64,000 bases of DNA from an uncultured Paracoccaceae bacterium (GTDB lineage Bacteria > Pseudomonadota > Alphaproteobacteria > Rhodobacterales > Rhodobacteraceae). A program made the position numbers and the translations under genes. The stretch covers positions 1 through 64,000 of the forward strand of contig CALFSV010000065.1 of assembly GCA_937916485.1 (NCBI GenBank). Reading direction: 5' to 3'. Shown here in pieces: positions 57,943 to 64,000 of this stretch. The notes under the pieces are model-generated. The model did no database searches, had not been told where the DNA came from, and saw only the letters and a list, made by a program, of their open reading frames with translations. The stretch's first letter is position 1, and each line of letters opens with the position of its first letter.

Positions 57943-58598
57943 ATGGAAATTCAGTCTACCACAGGCAGGACCACTTTGCCGACCGCACCCTCTTCAGGCG
58001 CTTCTGGGATCAGCTCGGACTTTAACACCTTTCTTCAGATGTTGTCTGTGCAGATGCAAAACCAGGATCCTCTGAACCCGATCGAATCGTCGGATTTCGC
58101 CGTTCAATTGGCGACATTCTCTTCCGTTGAACAGCAGGTTCTCACAAACGATTTTCGGCAGCTTTGGGTGAGCAGCTGACATTGGGTAATGTCGCGGAAA
58201 TGGCCACCTGGGTGGGCAAGGACGTGCGTTCCATGATGCCCGCCTACTTCGATGGCGCCCCTGTTACTCTTGTACCTAATCCTTCCGCCCTTGCAGACAG
58301 TGTGGAGGTGGTCGTGCGAAACGAGTCTGGACAAATTGTTGATACGAGACCGATCCCGGTTTCAGCCTCGCCTTTGGAATGGGCAGGGGTCGACAGCACA
58401 GGGAATGCACTTCCCAAAGGCGCGTATTCGTTCCAAGTCGTGAGCTACGCCAATGGAGCGGTCATCATGCAAGAGCCAGCCGAGGTCTACGGGCGGGTGC
58501 AGGAGGTCCGCAACGACAATGGGGACCTTGTACTGGTTATGGAAGGCAGCATCGTCGTTCCGGCCAAATCTGTCACGGCCATTCGGGGCGACGGCTAG
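57943..58598 (+). pseudogene. flgD: flgD (hook cap) with one-base frameshift
   Basis: The first frame (57943-58179) encodes the FlgD N-terminus: SDFNTFLQMLSVQMQNQDPLNPIESSDFAVQLATFSSVEQQVLTNDF, then VSS and stop. The second frame (from about 58,164) continues as GEQLTLGNVAEMATWVGKDVRSM through a FlgD tudor/Ig part ending MEGSIVVPAKSVTAIRGDG. Around 58,158-58,164 one base is missing; restoring it would give a continuous RQ-x-LGEQL reading. A good ribosome-binding site (AAGGAG) precedes the ATG. The full protein would be about 218 residues, normal for FlgD. The stop codon overlaps that of convergent ubiB in CTAG. Confidence 0.85.
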
Positions 58599-60139
58599 GC
58601 CAACCACTCCACCAGACCGACGCCAACTGCGATGCCGGCCAGTGCGATCAACGCCCCCAATCCCATCCAGAGGAGAGCCGGCCGAACAGAGGCCGGGCGT
58701 GGTTCTGGCGCCGGGTTGGTCGTTCTGATCAGCGCGTCTTCTGCCAACTGCGGCAGGCGCGGACCAAAGCGGGCGATGACCTGCATGGTTTTTGCGAGAT
58801 CGCGCAAGAGCGCCTTTGGCCCAATGCTTTCCTTGATGTAGTCCTCGACCACGGGGCGGGCCACGTCCCATATGTTCATGCGGGGGTCAAGCGTCCGCGC
58901 AACGCCCTCGACCACAACCATAGTGCGTTGCAGCAGGATCAGCTCGGTCCGGGTCTCCATCCCGAAACGCTCTGTTACTTCAAACAGATAGGCAAGGAGC
59001 CGCGCCATGGAAATCCGGCTGGCATCCATGCCGAAAATCGGCTCTCCGACGGCGCGCAGGGCGCGGGCGAATTCGTCGACATCCCGGTCAGGTGGAACGT
59101 AGCCGGCCTCAAAGTGAACCTCGGCGACGCGTTTGTAGTCCTTGCGGATAAAGCCGAACAAGATCTCGGCGTAGACCCGGCGGGTGTAGGAATCGATCCG
59201 GCCCATGATGCCAAAGTCATAGGCGATGATATCGCCATTCGCCGCCACCTTCAGGTTTCCCTGATGCATGTCGCCATGAAAGAAACCGTCGCGCAACGCA
59301 TGCCGCAGGAACAGTTGCAGCACCCTTGTGGCCAGTTCCTTGCGATCGTGGCCAGCGGCATCCAGTGCGTCGACGTCCGCCGCCCCGATCCCTTCGGCCC
59401 ATTCCATCGTCATGACCCGACGGCCAGACAGATGCCATTTCACCGCCGGCAGGGCAAAGCCCTTATCGTCGATGGTATTGGCCGCAAACTCGGATGCGGC
59501 AGAACTTTCCAGCCTCAAGTCAAGCTCGCCCATGACCACCCCTTCGAAATGGGTGATGACATCCATTGGGCGGAGACGGCGCGAGGCCGGAGACAGCCCT
59601 TCGATGGCGCGGGCGGCAAAGTAGAAGGCGTCGATGTCCTTGCGGAAGGCCCTTTCGATGCCGGGCCGCAGGACTTTGACCGCCACCTCTTCGCCGGTTT
59701 CGGCGATGGTCGCCTTGTGAACCTGGGCAAGTGAGGCCGCGGCGACTGGTTCCGAAAACGCGGAAAACAGCTCATCAACCGGGCGACCGATTTCGCGGGA
59801 AACCTCGGCCTTGGCCTCGGCGATGGAAAATGGCGGCAGTTTGTCCTGCAGAACCTTCAACTGGACGGCCAGCTCGTCCCCGACAACATCAGGCCGCGTC
59901 GACAGGATCTGGCCAAACTTGATATAGGCCGGGCCCAAGGCGGTCAGTGCGCGTGTCGCCGGTGGCATCGACGGGTCGCCCCGATAGCCCAGCCATTTGA
60001 AAGGAAGGGCAAGGGTCCGGGCTGTTACCCGTAGCAGGGGCCCTGCCTCAAAGGCATCCAGAACGACATTCATCGCCCCAGCCCGTTCCAGCGTCGCGCC
60101 GGTTCGAATCAATCGCCAGATGTTGTGTGGCCCTCTCAT
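58595..60139 (-). CDS. ubiB: Ubiquinone biosynthesis protein UbiB (ADCK-like atypical kinase)
   Basis: 514 residues. The UbiB-defining KxGQ motif is YIKFGQILSTRPDVV. The A-rich loop is EPVAAASLAQVHKATI, the catalytic-lysine strand is VAVKVLRPGI, and the metal/ATP site comprises FFHGDMHQGNL and IIAYDFGIMGRI. Two C-terminal transmembrane helices end the protein (VRPALLWMGLGALIALAGIAV). It is an ATPase needed for extracting and hydroxylating lipid precursors in ubiquinone synthesis. It follows ubiE on the minus strand, 11 bases apart, as one operon. Confidence 0.96.
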   Translation of the reverse strand: MRGPHNIWRLIRTGATLERAGAMNVVLDAFEAGPLLRVTARTLALPFKWLGYRGDPSMPPATRALTALGPAYIKFGQILSTRPDVVGDELAVQLKVLQDKLPPFSIAEAKAEVSREIGRPVDELFSAFSEPVAAASLAQVHKATIAETGEEVAVKVLRPGIERAFRKDIDAFYFAARAIEGLSPASRRLRPMDVITHFEGVVMGELDLRLESSAASEFAANTIDDKGFALPAVKWHLSGRRVMTMEWAEGIGAADVDALDAAGHDRKELATRVLQLFLRHALRDGFFHGDMHQGNLKVAANGDIIAYDFGIMGRIDSYTRRVYAEILFGFIRKDYKRVAEVHFEAGYVPPDRDVDEFARALRAVGEPIFGMDASRISMARLLAYLFEVTERFGMETRTELILLQRTMVVVEGVARTLDPRMNIWDVARPVVEDYIKESIGPKALLRDLAKTMQVIARFGPRLPQLAEDALIRTTNPAPEPRPASVRPALLWMGLGALIALAGIAVGVGLVEWLA

Positions 60140-60150
60140 CCAGCCCGACC

Positions 60151-60930
60151 CTACAACTTCCAGCCGGAATGCAGGGCCGCGACGCCCATCGTCAGGTTGC
60201 GGTACTTGGCATTGCCAAAACCTGCCTGCCGGACCATGCCGAGAAAGGTTTCCTGATCCGGAAAATTGCGGATCGATTCGACCAGATACTGGTAGCTGTC
60301 CCTGTCCCCGGCAATCACCTGTCCCATCCGTGGGATGACGTTGAAGGAGTAGAGGTCGTAGGCCCTTTGCATCATCGGGTTTGGCAATTGGCTGAATTCT
60401 AGCACCATCAGGCGGCCGCCGGGGCGCAGCACCCGATAGGCTTCGTTCAGCGCCTCTTGCGGGCGGGTGACGTTCCGGATGCCGAAACTGATCGTGTAGA
60501 CGTCAAAGCTCGCATCGGGGAAGGGCAGGGCCATCGCGTCGCCGACAACCCAATCAAGGCTGGAGGCCATCTTTTCCGCCTCGGCCCGCTTGCGTCCCTC
60601 GATCAGCATCGGCTCGGTCAGGTCAAGGACCGTGGCCTTGCCGTAGCCCGCCCGCTTTAGAAACCGGAACGAGATATCGCCGGTGCCGCCCGCCACGTCC
60701 AACAACTCTTGTCCCGCACGCGGGGCAAGCCAGTCCATCATGGCGTCTTTCCACAAGCGGTGGACGCCGCCGGACATAACGTCGTTCATGATGTCATAGC
60801 GGCTGGCGACGCTGGAAAACACGCCCTGCACCCGCCCTGCCTTTTCGGCCTCGGGCACGGTTTCGAAACCGAAATGGGTCGTATCCTGCGGGGCCACGTC
60901 GGGGCCGGTGTCTTTCGGGTTTTGCGTCAT
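60151..60930 (-). CDS. ubiE: Ubiquinone/menaquinone C-methyltransferase UbiE
   Basis: 259 residues. ATG 60930 is chosen because the family N-terminus [20 protein letters not shown] follows and AAGGAA lies upstream. SAM motif I is [16 protein letters not shown]. UbiE signatures are [42 protein letters not shown] and [12 protein letters not shown], with the terminal ALHSGWKL typical of the enzyme. It methylates the C-5 position of the quinone ring. It is divergent from mutM. Confidence 0.97.
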   Translation of the reverse strand: MTQNPKDTGPDVAPQDTTHFGFETVPEAEKAGRVQGVFSSVASRYDIMNDVMSGGVHRLWKDAMMDWLAPRAGQELLDVAGGTGDISFRFLKRAGYGKATVLDLTEPMLIEGRKRAEAEKMASSLDWVVGDAMALPFPDASFDVYTISFGIRNVTRPQEALNEAYRVLRPGGRLMVLEFSQLPNPMMQRAYDLYSFNVIPRMGQVIAGDRDSYQYLVESIRNFPDQETFLGMVRQAGFGNAKYRNLTMGVAALHSGWKL

Positions 60931-61015
60931 CCGCTCTTGCCGTTCCTTGCGCCTGGCCCTTTTATAGGGCGCTTGCGCGGGCTTACACCCTGCGCCCTTG
61001 CTTAGGAAGTCCGCG

Positions 61016-61867
61016 ATGCCAGAATTGCCAGAGGTCGAGACAGTCCGTCGCGGGCTCGCCCCCGTTATGGAGGGACATGTGATTACCAGCGCCCAAGTCA
61101 ACCGCCCCGACCTGCGATGGCCGTTTCCCGAACGCATGGCTGAGCGGTTGGCCGGCAAAAAGGTGCAGGCGTTGCGCCGTCGGTCAAAGTACATCCTTGC
61201 CGACCTGAGTAGTAGCGAAACCCTGATCATCCATCTTGGGATGTCCGGGCGCATGCTGATATCGGGCGCGCAACTGGGAGAGTTTCATCACGACCACCCC
61301 GCCCCGGCCAAGCATGATCATGTGGTTCTAGACATGGAAAACGGGGCCCGCGTGACCTTTAACGATGCCCGCCGCTTCGGGGCGATGGATCTGGCCCCGA
61401 ACGAAGGGGTCGAAGATCACTGGCTGATCCGCGACATTGGGCCAGAGCCCTTGGGCAACGCCTTCAACGAGGCCTATCTGGTCGAGCGCTTCAAGGGCCG
61501 TAACACGCCGGTGAAATCTGCCCTGCTGGATCAGCGGCTGGTGGCGGGCCTGGGCAATATCTACGTTTGCGAGGTGCTGTATCGCGCCGGGATCAGCCCC
61601 AGCCGCAAGGCCGGACGTATCGCCGCACCCCGGGTGGCCGGTCTGGTGCCCATCATCCGGGCCGTGCTGGAAGAGGCGATCGAGGCGGGCGGGTCTTCGC
61701 TTCGCGATTACCGGCAGGCGGATGGAGAGTTGGGCTATTTCCAGCACGGCTTTCGGGTTTATGATCGCGAAGGTCAGCCCTGCCTTACCGAGGGGTGTGT
61801 CAGTACGATTGGACGCATCGTGCAGTCTGGTCGGTCGTCCTTCTTCTGTCCGACCTGCCAAAGATAG
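61016..61867 (+). CDS. mutM: Formamidopyrimidine-DNA glycosylase MutM (Fpg)
   Basis: 283 residues. ATG 61016 gives the obligatory N-terminus [14 protein letters not shown], where Pro2 is the nucleophile and Glu3 helps. The helix-two-turn-helix part includes [23 protein letters not shown]. The C-terminal zinc finger has two Cys pairs (CLTEGC and CPTC, ending QR). It removes 8-oxoguanine and nicks abasic sites. The mutM/ubiE divergent pair is conserved in alphaproteobacteria. Confidence 0.97.
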   Translation: MPELPEVETVRRGLAPVMEGHVITSAQVNRPDLRWPFPERMAERLAGKKVQALRRRSKYILADLSSSETLIIHLGMSGRMLISGAQLGEFHHDHPAPAKHDHVVLDMENGARVTFNDARRFGAMDLAPNEGVEDHWLIRDIGPEPLGNAFNEAYLVERFKGRNTPVKSALLDQRLVAGLGNIYVCEVLYRAGISPSRKAGRIAAPRVAGLVPIIRAVLEEAIEAGGSSLRDYRQADGELGYFQHGFRVYDREGQPCLTEGCVSTIGRIVQSGRSSFFCPTCQR

Positions 61868-61929
61868 CTTGAACGTTTCGTCGCCTTTGTTAGTCCTAGC
61901 AGGCGGATCAGCTAAAAGGACCGGATCGC

Positions 61930-62706
61930 ATGGCCTATGAGACCATCATTGTTGACGTGACAGACTACGTCGCTGTCATCACCCTGAATCGGCCCGACGC
62001 GCTAAATGCGCTGAATGCCCAGATGATGGGCGAACTGATCCAGGCCATGGAAGACGCCGATGCCAGCGACAAGGTGCGCTGCATCATTCTGACCGGGTCG
62101 GAAAAGGCCTTTGCAGCAGGTGCGGACATCAAGGACATGGCCGAACGCTCCTTTGTCGACATGTTCTTCAATGACCCTTTCCGCGGACCCGCCGACCGGA
62201 TGACGCGTCTTCGCAAGCCGATGATTGCGGCTGTGTCTGGCTATGCCCTTGGGGGCGGATGCGAATTGGCGATGATCTGCGATTTCATCATCGCATCAGA
62301 GACGGCAAAGTTTGGCCAGCCAGAGATCAATCTGGGTGTCATGGCCGGGATCGGTGGGACCCAACGTCTGACCCGACTGGTGGGCAAGTCCAAGGCAATG
62401 GACATGCATCTGACCGGACGATTTATGGACGCGGCCGAGGCGGAACGGTCCGGCCTTGTCAGCCGGGTTGTCCCCGCCAAAAAGCTGATGGAAGAGGCCC
62501 GGGCCGCCGCGACCAAGATCTCGGAAAAGTCGCTGGTCGCCTCGATCGCCGTCAAAGACGCTGTGAACCGCAGTTACGAGACATCACTTTCCGAAGGCGT
62601 TCTCTATGAGCGGCGCATGTTCCATTCGTTGTTCGCCACCGAAGATCAGAAGGAAGGGATGGCCGCATTCCGTGAAAAGCGCGAGGCCCAGTTCCGCGAC
62701 CGTTGA
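61930..62706 (+). CDS. Enoyl-CoA hydratase
   Basis: 258-residue crotonase. The oxyanion-hole segments are [13 protein letters not shown] and [19 protein letters not shown]. Both catalytic glutamates are visible: Glu in GGGCELAM and Glu in [20 protein letters not shown]. It hydrates trans-2-enoyl-CoA in fatty-acid or amino-acid degradation. In many Rhodobacterales this gene lies between mutM and rpsT. AAAAGGA lies upstream of the ATG. Confidence 0.95.
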   Translation: MAYETIIVDVTDYVAVITLNRPDALNALNAQMMGELIQAMEDADASDKVRCIILTGSEKAFAAGADIKDMAERSFVDMFFNDPFRGPADRMTRLRKPMIAAVSGYALGGGCELAMICDFIIASETAKFGQPEINLGVMAGIGGTQRLTRLVGKSKAMDMHLTGRFMDAAEAERSGLVSRVVPAKKLMEEARAAATKISEKSLVASIAVKDAVNRSYETSLSEGVLYERRMFHSLFATEDQKEGMAAFREKREAQFRDR

Positions 62707-62867
62707 CCCAAGGTCTTGATTTTTGGGTTTGCATCCTGGTCAAACATCGCTAGAGACCGTCCTCACATGCGCGAGAGGCCCGCTTTGGCCAGAATCAGCC
62801 GGTTATGAACCCGGTCGGGCCGATTGCGCTACCTAATTTCAATTGACCCGACAAAGGGAAATATACC

Positions 62868-63131
62868 ATGGCAAACTCCCCCCAAGCCGCGAAGCGCGCC
62901 CGTCAGAACGAAGCCCGTTTTGCGATCAACAAAGCCCGTCGTTCGCGCATCCGTACCCACCTTCGCAAAGTTGAAGAGGCAATCGCCTCTGGTAACAAGG
63001 ACGCGGCCGTCGCTGCCCTTCGCGCAGCCCAGCCCGAGCTGATGCGCGGTGTCACCAAAGGCGTCGTCCACAAGAATACTGCAGCCCGCAAGATGTCGCG
63101 GCTGAGCAGCCGGGTTAAGGCCATCGCCTGA
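62868..63131 (+). CDS. rpsT: 30S ribosomal protein S20
   Basis: 87 residues: [30 protein letters not shown] is the classic basic N-terminal helix of S20, and the protein ends [24 protein letters not shown]. It binds 16S rRNA early in small-subunit assembly. AAAGGGAAA precedes the ATG. It is monocistronic, with a strong terminator 26 bases after the stop, and lies immediately before dnaA as in most alphaproteobacteria. Confidence 0.98.
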   Translation: MANSPQAAKRARQNEARFAINKARRSRIRTHLRKVEEAIASGNKDAAVAALRAAQPELMRGVTKGVVHKNTAARKMSRLSSRVKAIA

Positions 63132-63818
63132 CCCTTGGTCATCTGATCGATTGACGAAAGGGCGTGCCGGTTGGCGCGCCCTTTTTCGTTGCGGGCCTCG
63201 CGATGGGTGAGTCGCCGTGGCGCATAAGGTGTCAAGGAAATGCCGGACAGATCCCGTTGTTGCCCCAAGAACTGTGGCTTCGTGACACGGCCATTTGCCT
63301 AAGTTAGCCAAAACTCACATGGCGCCAGATTCGATTTTGGCGATTGCCTCTGTCAAGCGAGATGTTCTGTTGAAGCTGTCCTCAAGCCCTTGCTACGTTG
63401 ACTGAGCGATTCATGTCGTTCCTGGGGGAACGTGGGAAAAGATGCTCGAAAGCGTCAGGTTGAGGGGTCCGCTCTGCGGTCAACCCTTGGGCTTGGGGTA
63501 ACGGAGTTCTTTAATCTACGAAGCTGCGATGGAGCCGTTTGAGGTCCTGTCCGCGACTTCAAGGCCAGACGACCGATTATCTCGGTTCGTTTGTCCCTGC
63601 TGCCCCCCAGTTTAGAAAACGATCTCGACTGTTTGCCTGGGACTTAGGCGATCAGATGAGGTTGTGACCGGTGTTTCGTCGTGGGGCGGCGATTTTGAGT
63701 AGGGTGTTAGGTTGCCAGTGAAAAGGCAGCACCACTTTCGTGTGCGTGGGCGCAAGACAAACAAATAACGAGCGACGCACTTGTTGCGGGCGACTGGGAT
63801 GGGTCTGGGACATAATAG
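63132..63818. other. 687-bp intergenic region between rpsT and dnaA
   Basis: It holds the rpsT terminator and presumably the dnaA promoter. A bulged hairpin is visible: GGTTGA (63458-63463) with TCAACC (63480-63485), closing an inner CCGC-TCT-GCGG stem. I saw no match to the DnaA box TTATNCACA on either strand and no AT-rich unwinding tract, so I do not call an origin here. No coding frame looks genuine. Confidence 0.6.
63157..63187 (+). terminator. Rho-independent terminator of rpsT
   Basis: AAAGGGCGTGCC (63157-63168) pairs with GGCGCGCCCTTT (63173-63184), one G-T pair, loop GGTT, with the U-tract continuing to TTTTTC. It closes the rpsT transcript. Confidence 0.92.
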
Positions 63819-64000
63819 ATGACGAATGAACTGTGGGGCCAAGTTCGGGAAACTCTTCGCGGAGCGGTCGGGGCAAACAACTATACCAACTGGATTGAGC
63901 CGCTCGACTTTGAGGCTCTGACGGACGGTGTCGCGACCTTCAATGTTCCGACTGGCTTTATCGGTAATTATGTTGCGCAGAATTTTGGCGACCAGATCCT
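63819..64000 (+). CDS. dnaA: Chromosomal replication initiator DnaA (5' end only)
   Basis: Starts MTNELWGQVRETLRGAVGANNYTNWIEPLDFEALTDGVATFNVP, the DnaA domain I that binds helicase and regulators, and runs off the right edge after about 60 codons. The W-x-E/P pattern (NWIEPL) and FVNYV-like end (GFIGNYVAQNFGDQI) are typical. The ribosome-binding site is weak. The gene order rpsT-dnaA supports the call. Confidence 0.95.
   Translation, partial: MTNELWGQVRETLRGAVGANNYTNWIEPLDFEALTDGVATFNVPTGFIGNYVAQNFGDQI

Noticed and set aside
60051..60125. GGTTCGAATC string resembling a tRNA T-arm near 60,098
   Set aside because: It lies inside ubiB and no acceptor stem, D-arm or anticodon arm can be built around it.
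63132..63818. Chromosomal origin before dnaA
   Set aside because: No DnaA boxes or AT-rich unwinding element seen by eye; in alphaproteobacteria the origin is often elsewhere, for example near hemE.
63612..63876. Short minus-strand frames upstream of dnaA
   Set aside because: Arg/Pro/Ser-rich products without features, overlapping the dnaA start; typical of high-GC shadow frames.

Overview
The window is about 64 kb of high-GC, densely coding bacterial chromosome. It looks like a Rhodobacteraceae (Roseobacter-group) alphaproteobacterium. Supporting signs are the block mutM / ubiE-ubiB (divergent) / enoyl-CoA hydratase / rpsT / dnaA at the right end, a serC-serA pair behind an alphaproteobacterial serC-type leader hairpin, the ftsK-lolA order, the short form of SerC, a Trm112/Lon-domain/thioredoxin-TPR trio, and GcvT-fused FAD oxidases. 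I saw no rRNA, tRNA, CRISPR array, prophage or intact insertion sequence.

Layout. (1) 1-9210: sugar-uptake and catabolic operon under a LacI-type regulator: CUT1 ABC transporter of the glucose/mannose-binding type, GH2 beta-mannosidase, sugar isomerase/epimerase and a Gfo/Idh/MocA dehydrogenase. It is closed by a strong terminator, and a 34-bp interrupted palindrome sits on its promoter. (2) 9238-18000: housekeeping genes: rlmN, IalB-like secreted protein, type II asparaginase, serB, a Stf0 sulfotransferase, serC (with RNA leader), serA. (3) 17982-21591: polyprenyl-linked glycan tailoring cluster (GT87-like, GtrB-like, methyltransferase, GtrA-like). (4) 21602-36690: ribA, an OmpR-type response regulator, a possible sRNA, xthA, GDSL hydrolase, thioredoxin-TPR chaperone, Lon-N domain protein, Trm112, UbiH-type hydroxylase, amidase, aminotransferase, ftsK, lolA, SLT lipoprotein, hspQ. 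(5) 36701-46479: gamma-glutamyltransferase, thiolase, free-Met-sulfoxide reductase, then an XRE-cupin regulator with two spaced operator-like repeats, followed by a GFA protein and two large FAD-GcvT oxidases (probable N-methyl amine / betaine-type catabolism). (6) 46596-50023: pseudouridine synthase, TauE exporter, ThuA/ThuB-like pair. (7) 50085-58598: glycosyltransferase/TPR/FkbM cluster followed by a visibly decayed flagellar locus. (8) 58595-64000: ubiB, ubiE, mutM, enoyl-CoA hydratase, rpsT and the start of dnaA.

The most striking observation is region 7. Within 4.6 kb, four genes carry independent lesions. An FkbM methyltransferase gene has TGA where a Trp codon is expected. motB is cut after its first 30 codons. 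fliK has an in-frame TAA between its two recognisable halves. flgD has a one-base frameshift. Only the two short minus-strand genes between them (FlgN-like and the FlgJ-like rod-binding protein) are open. The simplest reading is loss of most of a flagellar gene cluster by deletion, with the stranded edge genes now decaying. A second theme is two families of dispersed palindromic intergenic repeats (GTAAGGTGGGT-type at three places; GGGGGC/GGCC/ATATTT-type at two or three places) sitting just after stop codons.

I did not find evidence of a wholly new biochemical system. The candidates most worth follow-up are the flagellar deletion scar, the XRE-cupin/GFA/GcvT-oxidase operon with its paired operators, the LacI operator/promoter palindrome, the repeat families, and the possible sRNA at about 23,700. 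All family assignments are from reading the translated sequences by eye; no database search was run.
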